From positions 1-64,000 of the forward strand of contig NZ_QCZH01000013.1 in NCBI RefSeq assembly GCF_003097655.1: 64,000 nucleotides of DNA, in the 5' to 3' direction. The stretch comes from Flavobacterium laiguense. GTDB taxonomy: Bacteria; Bacteroidota; Bacteroidia; Flavobacteriales; Flavobacteriaceae. Positions within the stretch are counted from its first letter, which is position 1, and each line of letters opens with the position of its first letter. This document shows, one piece after another, positions 1 through 9,014 of this stretch. Both the position numbers and the translations under genes were made by a program. The notes under the pieces are model-generated. The model did no database searches. It was not told the DNA's origin and saw only the letters and a list, made by a program, of their open reading frames with translations.

Positions 1-73
1 AGCTTGGCGGATAGCATAGTTCACCTCTGTTTTCCTTTGAATAAATTTAGTGTTTTATCAAATACAAAGTAAA

Positions 74-155
74 GGCGTATAGCCCGACAGCATTAGGGAA
101 AGAGGTCAAATAGGCGGTACTATAAGTTGGCCTCTTTCTCTAATGGTGACACGCC
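74..155 (+). repeat. Large strand-specific hairpin downstream of relA/spoT
   Basis: Bases 91-109 and 127-145 form a 19-bp stem around a 17-nt loop. Two of the pairs are G-U, and they pair only if the plus strand is the RNA. On the minus strand they become A-C mismatches. An outer GGCGT/ACGCC pairing (74-78 with 151-155) may extend the structure. The upstream relA/spoT gene is read from the minus strand, so this is probably not its terminator. It could belong to a plus-strand transcript, a small RNA or a mobile repeat. No ORF or U-run accompanies it, and the rest of 1-248 shows nothing recognisable. Confidence 0.45.
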
Positions 156-248
156 CAAATGTTTTTGAAACTATTTATTTGGAGTGAAGTTCTCGGTTTT
201 TATTTTTTGGAATTTAACAATTAAGAGTGTTGTAGTTATTTTTAGGTC

Positions 249-2468
249 TTAGTTTTTGTAAACTCTTGTTACTTTGTCGATTCCGTCAATTTTTTTGATG
301 TTGTCGATTAGTTTTTTCAGAATGGTGATGTTGGGAACGATGACGGATATTTGTCCTTTGAAAATTCCTGCATCTCCACTCAATGAAATGCTTTGAATGT
401 TCACATTCATATTGTTTGAAATCACTTTTGTCAGTTCGTTTGTGAGTCCCAAAGTGTCCATTCCCATGATGTTGATGGTGGCTTTGAAATCTTGCTGAGT
501 CGAGTCAATCCATTTGGCCTGCATGATTCTGTAGGCGTAATTGGCCTGCATCGCTAGGGCATTTGGACAATCTTTTTTGTGAACTTTTATTCCGTCATTT
601 ATGGTTACAAAACCAAAAACTTCATCCCCTGGAATGGGGTTGCAACAGGAAGATAATTTGTAGTCGAGTTTGTCTTGTGTTTTGCCAAAAACAAGCATGT
701 CATAATTACTGCTGATGACTTGTCTGTGGATATCGACATCAGAAGTGCTGTGTGAACGTTTTATTTTGTTTTTGAAAAAGTTAATTAAGGTGTTGCTTTT
801 TTGAACCGCGTAATCTTTTAATTGTTGATTATCGATCGATCCAACACCCACTCTGTAAAATAAATCTAAGCTTGTTTTTAATTTAAAAAAGTTGACCAAC
901 TCATTAATAGTTGATTCGTTTAGTGTGATTTTGAGGTGTTTTAGCTTACGTGTAAGCACTTCTTTTCCGTCTTCGGCAATTTTCTTGGTGTCTTCGTTGA
1001 GGACATTTCGGATTTTATTTTTTGCTCGGGAAGTCGTTACGTAGTCCAACCAGTTGATGGTTGGTTTTTGGTTGGGAGAGGTTATAATTTCGACCTGATC
1101 CCCGCTTTTTAGTTCGTAGTTTAAAGGAACCAATTTACCGTTTACTCTTGTTCCTCTGGTTTTTATTCCAATTTCGGAGTGAATGCTAAAAGCAAAATCT
1201 AATGAGGTAGCGCCTTTTGGTAGTGATTTGATTTCTCCTTTTGGGGTAAAAATATAAATCTCTTTGGAGTACAGATTCATTTTGAAATCCTCAACAAAAT
1301 CGACTGCGCTTATTTCGGAGTTTTCCAGTGCTTCTTTTAATAAGTTCAGCCAAACATCAAGACCATTTTCTTCGGTTGCTCCGTTTTTGTATTTGTAATG
1401 TGCGGCATACCCTTTTTCGGCAATTTCATCCATACGTTCGCTTCGTACCTGGACTTCTACCCAACGGCCTTTCGGCCCCATTACGGTAATGTGCAAGGCC
1501 TCATAACCTGTTGATTTTGGGGAAGAAATCCAGTCGCGTAATCGACTAGGGCTGGGTCTGTAATGGTCGGTTACGATCGAATATATTTTCCAGGCCAAGA
1601 ACTTTTCGTCGTGCGGATTCGATTTGTAAACGATGCGTAAGGCAAATTTGTCATAGACTTCATCAAACCCAACGTTTTGGGTGGTCATTTTTCGGTAAAT
1701 AGAATAAATTGACTTTGGTCTTCCTTTTATAATATAGTCGACTCCTTCTGCGTCTAATGATGTTTTAAGGATTTCGGAAATGTCTTTTATATAGGCATCT
1801 TGTTCTTCCTTGGTTTCCCTAATTTTGCTTACAATGTCATTATAAATATCGGGTTCGGTATATTTTAGACCTAAATCCTCTAGTTTGTTTTTTATTTTGT
1901 AAAGCCCTAGACGATGGGCTAATGGTGCGTAGATGTATAAGGTTTCGGAAGCGATTTTCTCTTGCTTGTAGGCTTCCATAGAATCCATAGTTTGCATGTT
2001 GTGCAATCTATCGGCTATTTTTATCAGAATTACGCGAACATCATCGTTTAGTGTCAAGAGCATTTTTCTGAAATTCTCGGCTTGCATGGATACATTAAGA
2101 TCCTTTTGAACCATAGAGATTTTTGTCAATCCTTCTACTAGCTGTGCCACTTTGGGATTGAATAAACGCTCAATATCTTTTACGGTGGTCGGAGTATCTT
2201 CGACAACATCGTGCATTAAGGCTGCGGCAATTGAGGTTGCGCCCAAACCGATATCGGCGGCGACAATTTTAGCAACAGCGATTGGGTGGAATATATAGGC
2301 TTCTCCAGATTTCCTGCGTTGGTCTTTATGTGCTTCTACGGAAACGTCAAATGCTTTACGAATCAGCTTTTTATCTTCGGAGGTTAGGGTTTGGTAACTG
2401 ATTCGAAGTAACTCTTTATATTCTTGCGCAATCGCTTTGTTCTCTTTTTCTATATCTATTTCTATCAT
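249..2468 (-). CDS. Bifunctional (p)ppGpp synthetase/hydrolase, RelA/SpoT family
   Basis: Long Rel protein of about 739 residues that makes and degrades the alarmone (p)ppGpp in the cytoplasm. An N-terminal HD hydrolase domain carries HPIAVA and HDVVEDT (about residues 61-93 from the chosen start). The synthetase domain follows with GRPKSIYSIYRKM and FALRIVY. A TGS domain (EIYIFTPKGEI), a Cys-rich segment (SSCCNPIPGDE, then KKDCPN) and a C-terminal ACT domain complete the usual order. The intact HD motif argues for an active hydrolase. The frame can be extended five codons upstream to a TTG at 2481-2483, but the ATG at 2466-2468 is a better start. Transcription runs toward the left edge of the window. 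The family assignment is secure; whether both activities are present is inferred from the motifs. Confidence 0.95.
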   Translation of the reverse strand: MIEIDIEKENKAIAQEYKELLRISYQTLTSEDKKLIRKAFDVSVEAHKDQRRKSGEAYIFHPIAVAKIVAADIGLGATSIAAALMHDVVEDTPTTVKDIERLFNPKVAQLVEGLTKISMVQKDLNVSMQAENFRKMLLTLNDDVRVILIKIADRLHNMQTMDSMEAYKQEKIASETLYIYAPLAHRLGLYKIKNKLEDLGLKYTEPDIYNDIVSKIRETKEEQDAYIKDISEILKTSLDAEGVDYIIKGRPKSIYSIYRKMTTQNVGFDEVYDKFALRIVYKSNPHDEKFLAWKIYSIVTDHYRPSPSRLRDWISSPKSTGYEALHITVMGPKGRWVEVQVRSERMDEIAEKGYAAHYKYKNGATEENGLDVWLNLLKEALENSEISAVDFVEDFKMNLYSKEIYIFTPKGEIKSLPKGATSLDFAFSIHSEIGIKTRGTRVNGKLVPLNYELKSGDQVEIITSPNQKPTINWLDYVTTSRAKNKIRNVLNEDTKKIAEDGKEVLTRKLKHLKITLNESTINELVNFFKLKTSLDLFYRVGVGSIDNQQLKDYAVQKSNTLINFFKNKIKRSHSTSDVDIHRQVISSNYDMLVFGKTQDKLDYKLSSCCNPIPGDEVFGFVTINDGIKVHKKDCPNALAMQANYAYRIMQAKWIDSTQQDFKATINIMGMDTLGLTNELTKVISNNMNVNIQSISLSGDAGIFKGQISVIVPNITILKKLIDNIKKIDGIDKVTRVYKN

Positions 2469-2576
2469 AACGGCATGGTTCAATTCTTAAAAATATGAAT
2501 AAGTTGGGACATATGCAAGGGAGAGGAGGATTTTAGAGTGTAGATTTTAGAATTTTGATTTAAGATTTTAGAATAA

Positions 2577-2637
2577 AGAATATAGAGAATAGAATATAGA
2601 ATTCATCGAACTCTTTATATTCTATTCTCTATATTCT
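2577..2637. repeat. 22-bp perfect AT-rich inverted repeat
   Basis: Bases 2577-2598 and 2616-2637 are exact reverse complements around a 17-nt loop. The arms are made of AGAATATAG-type oligomers. It lies just after the stop of the serine hydrolase gene (minus strand) and before relA/spoT, so it could act as a weak terminator or simply be one of the AT-rich micro-repeats seen between many genes here. Similar unpaired oligomers occur at 4220-4290. Confidence 0.6.
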
Positions 2638-2645
2638 AACATGTA

Positions 2646-4193
2646 TTATTCTCTCTTGAAATCCAAATCTTGAAAATCGTAACTGAAGTCGGTTAATTCT
2701 GAAATCGGTTTCATTTTGATTGCAATTGCTTTTCCGGCTGCATCATATTCAAAAAACAAATGGGCATCTGCATGAAAATAAGCATTGTTCCATTTTACGA
2801 CTAAGTTTTTGTCTTTGTAAAAGAATAATTCTCCCGAAAGTTGTGGAGAGCGCTTACAGGCAAAAAGTAACTTTCCTTTCTTTTCACTAATCATAATTTC
2901 CCCTAACCAATTGTCTTTGTAGGTACCGACATAGTTGTTAAAGTCGATTTTTATGTTCTCTTTTTTGTTTTTGGCTACAGTTGCCCAAACTTCATCGGTT
3001 ACTTTATCTGCAGATTCTTCGCTGGCTTTTACTCTATTACTATAAACGGTAACATAATCTTCTGATTTTATGCCCAGATAACTGTCTTTTATGGTATTGG
3101 TGATCGCGCTAAAAGCTGCTCCTGATTGTTGATTGGTCAAAACCACAATCCCTAAATTCAATTCGGGTAATAGGGTAACCTGAGTGACGATTCCTTCTAA
3201 ACCGCCCGTGTGCGTGACTTGTTTATATCCTTTTACATCGCTCAAAAACCAGCCTAATCCATAAGAGCTAAAGTGGCTATTGTAAGGAGGTTTTGTGTTT
3301 ATAGGGATAATGGTTTGAGGACTCCACATTTCATTGTGTTCTTTTTCGGAGAATAATTGTAGCTTATCATTGCCGTATTTTCCATTATTCAATTGCATAA
3401 TTATCCATTTACTCATGTCGTTAACGTTTGAGTAAATTCCGCCTGCGGCATCCAATATTTGATTTTTGTATCTTGATATCACTTTTAGTTTTCCGTCAAT
3501 AGGAACGTGGGGAGCTATGACGTTGCTGGTGTCTTTCAAACGGACAAAAGATCCAGCGCTGTTTTTCATGTCCAGTGGTTTCATGATTCGACTTTCGATA
3601 AAGTCACACCAACTCAAACCACTCACTTTATGAATCACTTCTCCTGCAACGATGTATAATAAATTGTCATAATCATATTGCGTTCTAAAAGCCGAAACAG
3701 GTTTTAAATACTGTAAATTTTGTGTGATATCCTGCGCTGTAAAATTACTGCCGTCAGGCCAGATCATCAAATCCCCTGCGCCAAGTCCCAATCCGCTTCT
3801 GTGGGTCAATAGATCCCGAATGGTAAATTCATTGGTCACATAATCATTGTACATTTTGAAAGTGGGTAGGTAAGCAATGACTTTGTCACCCCATTTTATT
3901 TTGCCTTCGTCTACTAATATTCCCAATGCGGCAGTGGTAAAAGCCTTGCTGTTGGAAGCAATTCCAAAAAGTGAATTCGCATCCACTTTTTCATTGGTTT
4001 GAATTGATTTTACTCCGTATCCTTTTGCCAATATCACTTTTCCGTCTTTGACAATCGCTACTGCAATTCCAGGGACATTAAAAGCAGTTAAAGCCCGATT
4101 GACTACATTATCCACTTCTTCATTAGAAATTTGAGCAAAAGAGTGAATACTAAAAGCAAGGAGTACTAAAAGGGAAATACTGTATTTTTTCAT
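2646..4193 (-). CDS. Secreted serine hydrolase, beta-lactamase/class C PBP-like with DUF3471 domain
   Basis: 515-residue exported protein. A clear signal peptide (MKKYSISLLVLLAFSIHSFA, then Q21) is followed by a beta-lactamase fold: the nucleophile motif S80-N-S-K83, the tyrosine motif Y175-D-N and the third motif H328-T-G. The region after residue 400 resembles the DUF3471 lipocalin-like domain often fused to these enzymes. Such proteins act in the periplasm as DD-peptidases, esterases or D-amino-acid peptidases, and the substrate cannot be read from sequence. It is transcribed toward relA/spoT with a hairpin between them. A distinct paralogue lies at 56.1-57.7 kb. Confidence 0.88.
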   Translation of the reverse strand: MKKYSISLLVLLAFSIHSFAQISNEEVDNVVNRALTAFNVPGIAVAIVKDGKVILAKGYGVKSIQTNEKVDANSLFGIASNSKAFTTAALGILVDEGKIKWGDKVIAYLPTFKMYNDYVTNEFTIRDLLTHRSGLGLGAGDLMIWPDGSNFTAQDITQNLQYLKPVSAFRTQYDYDNLLYIVAGEVIHKVSGLSWCDFIESRIMKPLDMKNSAGSFVRLKDTSNVIAPHVPIDGKLKVISRYKNQILDAAGGIYSNVNDMSKWIIMQLNNGKYGNDKLQLFSEKEHNEMWSPQTIIPINTKPPYNSHFSSYGLGWFLSDVKGYKQVTHTGGLEGIVTQVTLLPELNLGIVVLTNQQSGAAFSAITNTIKDSYLGIKSEDYVTVYSNRVKASEESADKVTDEVWATVAKNKKENIKIDFNNYVGTYKDNWLGEIMISEKKGKLLFACKRSPQLSGELFFYKDKNLVVKWNNAYFHADAHLFFEYDAAGKAIAIKMKPISELTDFSYDFQDLDFKRE

Positions 4194-4290
4194 ATTTTTT
4201 CTAAATAAATTGTTTCAAAATCTATATTCTATGTTCTCTATTCTGAAAAATCTAAATTCTTAATTTCTCAATCCAAAATCTAAAATCTGC

Positions 4291-4326
4291 TCCCGAAGCT
4301 TTCGGGACTAAATTCTAAAATCTAAA
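4291..4326. repeat. Palindromic repeat, left copy flanking the rRNA methyltransferase gene
   Basis: A near-palindrome, TCCCGAAGCTTTCGGGA, is followed by an AT-rich tail (CTAAATTCTAAAATCTAAA). The same palindrome with one extra A, plus a very similar tail, occurs at 5270-5305 in the same orientation. This copy runs into the stop codon of the methyltransferase gene. Confidence 0.7.
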
Positions 4327-5107
4327 ACCCTCTCTGTCTCTTGGCTTCAAATATCAAAATAGCGGCGGCTACCGATACGTTCATGCTGTCTATTTCGCCT
4401 TGCATGGGAATAATGATATTTTGGGTCGCTGCATCGCGCCATTCTTGGGTCAGTCCCGTTGCTTCCGTACCCACAACTAGAGCGGTAGGAGTAGTGTAAT
4501 CTTGGGTGTGATACGAAGTGGAGTTTTGCAGCGTAGCACAATAAAAATTGATGTTGCGTTCTTTCAAAAAAGCAATGATTTCGGTAGTTGTTCCGGTTGC
4601 AATCTGATTGGTAAACAAACATCCTACGCTGGACCGAACCACATTAGGATTGTACAAATCACTCTTGGGATTGGCAATAATTACGGCATCTAGATTAGCC
4701 GCATCGGCGGTGCGCAATAACGCGCCAATATTCCCCGGTTTTTCTGGAGCTTCGGCAATAAGAATCAATGGGTTTTCGGATAATTGCAAATCGGATAATT
4801 GCGTCGATTTGGCTTTGGCTACAGCCAAAACTCCTTCGGTAGTATCTCTGTAAGCGAGTTTTTGATAAACGTCTTTGTTGATTTCTATCAATTCAGCGTT
4901 ATTTGATAGCTTTCGGGTTTCTGTTTCCGAACAAACTTCGGGTAAAAACAAAATCGTTTCTATTTCATACCCACCTTTTAAAGCTAATGAAATTTCACGT
5001 TTTCCTTCAATCAAGAACGTTCCCGATTGTTTGCGTGCTTTTGCTTTTTCTTGCAATAACACCAAGGATTTTATAAAAGGATTTTGGATGGAAGTGATTT
5101 GTTTCAA
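4322..5107 (-). CDS. TrmH/SpoU family RNA 2'-O-methyltransferase
   Basis: 261-residue SPOUT-class methyltransferase expected to use S-adenosylmethionine to methylate a ribose 2'-OH in rRNA or tRNA. The N-terminal substrate-binding domain has the usual NPFIKSL...GTFLIEGKRE pattern. The catalytic domain shows all three SpoU motifs: NIGALLRTADA with the following VRSSVG, VVGTEATGL, and the C-terminal IPMQGEIDSMNVSVAAAI knot segment. The arrangement fits the RlmB/TsnR-like rRNA group rather than tRNA TrmH, but the target nucleotide is unknown. The ATG start gives the standard N-terminus. It is divergent from the membrane protein gene at 5306. Confidence 0.9.
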   Translation of the reverse strand: MKQITSIQNPFIKSLVLLQEKAKARKQSGTFLIEGKREISLALKGGYEIETILFLPEVCSETETRKLSNNAELIEINKDVYQKLAYRDTTEGVLAVAKAKSTQLSDLQLSENPLILIAEAPEKPGNIGALLRTADAANLDAVIIANPKSDLYNPNVVRSSVGCLFTNQIATGTTTEIIAFLKERNINFYCATLQNSTSYHTQDYTTPTALVVGTEATGLTQEWRDAATQNIIIPMQGEIDSMNVSVAAAILIFEAKRQRGF

Positions 5108-5209
5108 GTCTGTAAAGGGATAAGTTACTAAGTCGCTAAGGTACTACCATTTTTTAAATTCTAAAATAATCAATAGTAAGTAGTTTTTTATTTAATTTTG
5201 AAAAATCAA

Positions 5210-5250
5210 ATTTAGACCCGACAGGTTTCAAAAACCTGTCGGGTCTAAAT
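5210..5250. repeat. 19-bp perfect hairpin repeat (GACCCGACAGG family)
   Basis: ATTTAGACCCGACAGGTTT (5210-5228) pairs perfectly with 5232-5250 around a 3-nt loop. A second copy of the core is at 42320-42344. The copy here lies between two divergently transcribed genes, so it cannot be a terminator for either and is best regarded as a dispersed repeat. Confidence 0.75.
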
Positions 5251-5269
5251 TCTGCAATTTACAATCAGA

Positions 5270-5305
5270 TCCCGAAAGCTTTCGGGACTAAACTCTACAA
5301 TCTAA
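5270..5305. repeat. Palindromic repeat, right copy flanking the rRNA methyltransferase gene
   Basis: TCCCGAAAGCTTTCGGGA is an 18-bp perfect palindrome. Its AT-rich tail matches the copy at 4291-4326 and ends right at the start codon of the next gene (5306). Confidence 0.75.
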
Positions 5306-5911
5306 ATGTTTCATCTACTCGACATCATCGGAACCATGGCATTTGCTATGTCAGGCGCATTAACGGCTATGAACAAAAAGCTAGATCCTTTTGGCGTTTT
5401 TATCATTGCATTTGTTACGGCAGTTGGAGGCGGAACCTTGCGTGACGTCATGATAGGGCGCACACCGGTGGGCTGGATGCAGGATTTGACTTATGTTTAT
5501 GTGATTATATTGGGTTTTATTTTGACTATACTATTCCGAAAAAGATTAGATAAACTCCGTACTTCACTTGCCTTATTCGACACTATCGGATTGGGGGTTT
5601 TTACGTTAATTGGTATTCAAAAAGGAATAGATTACCACCTTCATCCTACTATTTGTATCGCTTTGGGAACCATGACAGCCTGTTTTGGAGGAGTCATTCG
5701 AGATATTTTATGTACCGAAATTCCCGTGATTTTTCGCAGAGAAATCTATGCTACCATTTGTATTCTGGGTGGAATTGTGTTTTTTTCGCTGAAAAAACTA
5801 AATCTAAACGACGATGTTTTATACCTAATCACTTCTTTGGTTATTATTACCGTGCGCTTGATGGCGGTAAAATACAAATGGTATTTATCTCCTTTAGAAC
5901 ATAAACAATAA
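5306..5911 (+). CDS. Trimeric intracellular cation (TRIC)-like membrane protein, UPF0126/YicG family
   Basis: 201-residue inner-membrane protein made of two homologous glycine-rich halves: GTMAFAMSGALTAMNKKLDP...GGGTLRDVMIGRTPV, and ALGTMTACFGGVIRDILCTEIPV. This double structure and the GGxxRD motifs define UPF0126, whose structurally studied relatives are prokaryotic TRIC-type potassium channels. About seven hydrophobic segments are visible. Length is normal for the family. The function, monovalent cation conductance, is inferred from the family. It begins directly after a palindromic repeat and precedes the polysaccharide genes by only 32 bp, so it may be co-transcribed with them. Confidence 0.85.
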   Translation: MFHLLDIIGTMAFAMSGALTAMNKKLDPFGVFIIAFVTAVGGGTLRDVMIGRTPVGWMQDLTYVYVIILGFILTILFRKRLDKLRTSLALFDTIGLGVFTLIGIQKGIDYHLHPTICIALGTMTACFGGVIRDILCTEIPVIFRREIYATICILGGIVFFSLKKLNLNDDVLYLITSLVIITVRLMAVKYKWYLSPLEHKQ

Positions 5912-5943
5912 ATGCTTACTTTTCCGAAATCTAAAATAAAATT

Positions 5944-6894
5944 GTGAAAAATTACGCTGTCAAACGGTATCAAGAAAGCGATTATGCCAATTGGAATGCC
6001 TTTATAAGTCAAGCCAAAAATGCTACTTTCCTGTTTCATCGGGATTTTATGGATTACCACAAAGATCGATTCGAGGATTATTCTTTGATGGTCTATAAAA
6101 ACGAAAAGTTAGTGGCTGTTTTGCCTGCCAATAGAGTAGATGATGTGGTATATTCTCATCAAGGATTGACGTATGGGGGATTGGTTTTTCATTGTGCTGT
6201 CAATGGCGAAAGTGTCGCTGATATTGTTGACAATCTTTTACGTTTTTTTAGAGATAATTCGATAAAATATTTTTTGTATAAGCCAATACCTTCTTTTTAT
6301 TTCCCGAATGGTAATGCTGAAGTTGATTTTTTATTGCTGAAAAGAGGGGCTTTTTTAGAAAAAAAAGAAATGAATTTGGCAATCAATTTAACGGTTACGC
6401 TAAATATCTCAAAAAGTAAATTAAAACATTTTCGAAGAAATCAAAAGTTTGATTTGCAAATAATCGAAGAGGATCAATTAGTAACGTTTTGGGATTTAGT
6501 TTTGCAGCCAAGATTATTAGAAAAGCATAGTGCAAAACCCGTACATTCAATATTCGAAATTTCGCTTTTAAAAAAAAAATTCCCAAAAAATATAAAGCAG
6601 TATTCTGTTTATTTTGAAGATAATATATTGGCAGGTTTAACTTTATTTGAAACTGAAAATGGAGTAAAGTCGCAATATGGAGCAACTACAAAACAAGGTG
6701 AAAAGTTGAGAGCTTTTGATTTTTTGTGTATTAATTTAATCGAAAAGTACAAGCAAGACGGGAAGTTTTTTTTCGATATGGGAATTGTAAATGATGATAA
6801 TGAAGAAGGTTATAATAAAGGACTTTTAAAACAGAAAGAAGAATTAGGCTGTACTATCTATAGTCAGGATTTTTATAAAATCAAGTTACTGTGA
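5944..6894 (+). CDS. FemAB-like GNAT-fold acyltransferase in a polysaccharide cluster
   Basis: 316 residues with the FemAB/GNAT pattern common in exopolysaccharide and aminosugar clusters: an N-terminal half with [11 protein letters not shown] and a C-terminal half with [18 protein letters not shown] and [13 protein letters not shown] followed by FDMGIVND. These proteins transfer an acyl or aminoacyl group to an amine. Next to a sugar aminotransferase, the likely substrate is the new amino group of a dideoxyhexose. The start is GTG (5944-5946); I saw no better ATG. It overlaps the aminotransferase by four bases (GTGA at 6891-6894), indicating translational coupling. Substrate is inference. 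Confidence 0.75.
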   Translation: MKNYAVKRYQESDYANWNAFISQAKNATFLFHRDFMDYHKDRFEDYSLMVYKNEKLVAVLPANRVDDVVYSHQGLTYGGLVFHCAVNGESVADIVDNLLRFFRDNSIKYFLYKPIPSFYFPNGNAEVDFLLLKRGAFLEKKEMNLAINLTVTLNISKSKLKHFRRNQKFDLQIIEEDQLVTFWDLVLQPRLLEKHSAKPVHSIFEISLLKKKFPKNIKQYSVYFEDNILAGLTLFETENGVKSQYGATTKQGEKLRAFDFLCINLIEKYKQDGKFFFDMGIVNDDNEEGYNKGLLKQKEELGCTIYSQDFYKIKLL

Positions 6895-8006
6895 TAAAAT
6901 CCCTAGACTTAAAAAAAATAAACGAACCCTATGAAACTGCTTTTCAAGAGAAATTGAAATCGGTTTTGGATAGCGGTTGGTATATTTTGGGCAAGGAAGT
7001 CAAAGAGTTTGAAACCAATTTTGCCCAATATTGTGGAGCTCAATTTTGCATTGGAGTAGGGAATGGTTTGGATGCATTAACGCTGATTTTTAAAGGATTT
7101 ATTCAACTGGGTAAACTGCAAAAAGGAGATGAGGTTATTGTGCCCGCCAATACGTATATTGCCAGCATACTCGCCATTCTGCAAGCCGATTTGGTACCCG
7201 TTTTGGTCGAACCAAAGTTGGAAACCTACAATATCGATCCGAGTTTAATTCAAGAGAATATAACATCTAGAACCAAAGCTATTCTTGCCGTACATCTTTA
7301 CGGTCAATTGGCAGAAATGGATGCAATACATGAAATAGCAAGTCAAAATGATTTGATAGTCGTTGAAGATGCAGCGCAATCGGCAGGTGCAATCAGCAAT
7401 CAAAAATCAGTAATCAAAAATCTACAATCAACTGTAGCGTACAGTTTTTATCCAAGTAAAAACCTCGGTGCGCTCGGAGATGGCGGAGCAGTCGTAACAG
7501 ATGATGCCGAGCTCGCTAAAACCATACAAGCGCTGCGTAATTATGGTTCGGTCAACAAATATCAAAACGATTTTATAGGAGTCAATTCTAGATTAGACGA
7601 ATTGCAAGCCGCTTTTTTGAACTTGAAATTACCCAACTTGGATTCCGATAATGAAAAACGAAGAATCATTGCTAGACGATATTTATCAGAAATAAAAAAT
7701 GATAAAATCATTTTACCAACCGTGTCATTGCGAGGAACGAAGCAATCTCATGTTTTTCATCTTTTTGTCATTCGAACCCAAAACAGAGAAGATTTGCAAA
7801 ATTATTTAGTTGCAAATACTATTGAAGCAGTGATTCATTATCCCATTCCACCGCATCAACAAAAGGCATTGCAATCTTGGAATGAATTGTCTTTTTCCAT
7901 AACCGAAAAAATTCACGATGAAGTGTTGAGTTTGCCGATAAGTCCTATAATGACTGTGGACGAAGTGAGTTGTATTATTGAAAAAATAAACCAATGGATC
8001 TATTAA
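6891..8006 (+). CDS. DegT/DnrJ/EryC1/StrS family sugar aminotransferase (FdtB/QdtB-like)
   Basis: 371-residue PLP enzyme that would aminate a nucleotide-linked ketosugar. Visible motifs: [11 protein letters not shown] (55-65), [11 protein letters not shown] (85-95), [11 protein letters not shown] (157-167) and the Schiff-base lysine K190 in [16 protein letters not shown]. With an FdtA/QdtA-type isomerase in the cluster, the probable reaction is 3-amination of a dTDP-3-keto-6-deoxyhexose. Two segments look repeat-derived: [13 protein letters not shown] (168-180), in place of the usual short loop before SFYP, and SLRGTKQS (279-286), whose DNA is identical to an intergenic repeat at 55.9 kb. Neither removes a catalytic residue. 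GTG start overlapping the upstream stop; it overlaps the next gene by 13 bases. Confidence 0.88.
   Translation: MIKSLDLKKINEPYETAFQEKLKSVLDSGWYILGKEVKEFETNFAQYCGAQFCIGVGNGLDALTLIFKGFIQLGKLQKGDEVIVPANTYIASILAILQADLVPVLVEPKLETYNIDPSLIQENITSRTKAILAVHLYGQLAEMDAIHEIASQNDLIVVEDAAQSAGAISNQKSVIKNLQSTVAYSFYPSKNLGALGDGGAVVTDDAELAKTIQALRNYGSVNKYQNDFIGVNSRLDELQAAFLNLKLPNLDSDNEKRRIIARRYLSEIKNDKIILPTVSLRGTKQSHVFHLFVIRTQNREDLQNYLVANTIEAVIHYPIPPHQQKALQSWNELSFSITEKIHDEVLSLPISPIMTVDEVSCIIEKINQWIY
7728..7751. repeat. Dispersed repeat inside the aminotransferase gene
   Basis: The 24 bases here, with core GAGGAACGAAGCAATCTCAT, are identical to 55877-55900 in a non-coding gap. In this copy they are read in frame as SLRGTKQS. 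Confidence 0.85.
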
Positions 8007-9013
8007 TTAAATCATTCAATCGGCCTTATTATTTAGATCGTTGTATTCAAAGTATTTATTTGAATAGCGCACAACCCAATTTTAAAATAAAAATTTTAGA
8101 TGACGGAACACCTCAAAAATACCTTGATAAAATAAAAGGAAAATACCCGGATATTGAAATTTATCATTCAGAATTTTATGCTAAAAAAGTAGCATATACT
8201 GAAAAAGGATGTGCACCAAAAACTAATAAAATACCTATAAATCTTTGGCTTAAAGCGGCCAGTGAGGCTACAGATTATTTTGTTTTATTAGAGGATGATA
8301 TGTGGTTTGTTGAATCTTTTGATTTAAATGATTTAAAAATTAAAAGCACGAAAGACAAGCTATTGTTTGTTAAGCTATTCTGGCTGGGAAACAACAAATT
8401 AATTCAATGCAAAACGCAAACTTTAAAAGAGACTATTGTTGTCTTTGAGCCCGATTTATATATAAAAAATCCCGGATTGTACAAGTTTGTTTTTTATAAA
8501 TATGATTGTTTTAAGATACGAAAAATTTTAAAAGCATTAAAAATTCATACTTTCAATCGGGCATTAAGTTATTACTCCATTTATTCTACTGCAGCGGTAA
8601 TGTTCAAGAAAGAATATTTTTTGACTTTGTGGAATGATCATGGTAATGAAGTGGATGAAGGTTTGCAATTGTATAATGCTGTGAAGTATCTCAATACTAA
8701 TGCAACTAAAATTGCATTTGCACACACCAAAACTGAAATAGTAAAAACAGGTTTTCTTTCTTCGGCTACAAACCAATTTAAAAATTACCAAAATGTCCAA
8801 ATGGATATGTTTTTATTCAATAAAACCCTTAACGATGCCTGGTTAAATGTTAGTTTTGATGTGATGCAAAATTATCCAAATGATTTATGTTCTTTACAAA
8901 TTGAATCAATTCTTGAACGAGTAAATAGCCAAGATCTGAGAGTTTCTGAATGGAAAAAATGGGTAAATTGTTTTAAAAATCAATTTCAATCTTTTGGTTG
9001 TAAAACAGAATAA
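7994..9013 (+). CDS. Family 2-like (GT-A fold) glycosyltransferase
   Basis: 339 residues. It opens with [19 protein letters not shown], the nucleotide-binding start of GT-A enzymes, then KILDDGTP (33-40) and an acidic DxD-type metal site LLEDDMWF (98-105). It probably adds one sugar of the surface polysaccharide repeat unit from a nucleotide-sugar donor on the cytoplasmic face. No membrane segment is evident. It overlaps the aminotransferase gene by 13 bases and is followed one base later by the flippase gene, so it is inside an operon. Donor and acceptor cannot be deduced. Confidence 0.8.
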   Translation: MDLLIKSFNRPYYLDRCIQSIYLNSAQPNFKIKILDDGTPQKYLDKIKGKYPDIEIYHSEFYAKKVAYTEKGCAPKTNKIPINLWLKAASEATDYFVLLEDDMWFVESFDLNDLKIKSTKDKLLFVKLFWLGNNKLIQCKTQTLKETIVVFEPDLYIKNPGLYKFVFYKYDCFKIRKILKALKIHTFNRALSYYSIYSTAAVMFKKEYFLTLWNDHGNEVDEGLQLYNAVKYLNTNATKIAFAHTKTEIVKTGFLSSATNQFKNYQNVQMDMFLFNKTLNDAWLNVSFDVMQNYPNDLCSLQIESILERVNSQDLRVSEWKKWVNCFKNQFQSFGCKTE

Positions 9014-9014
9014 A

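Noticed and set aside
2469..2483. Upstream TTG start for relA/spoT giving five extra residues
   Set aside because: The ATG at 2466-2468 gives a plausible start; the extra residues have no visible conservation.
5210..5250. Strong hairpin looking like a terminator
   Set aside because: It lies between the starts of two divergent genes, so neither transcript ends there; it matches another copy at 42320 and is listed as a repeat.
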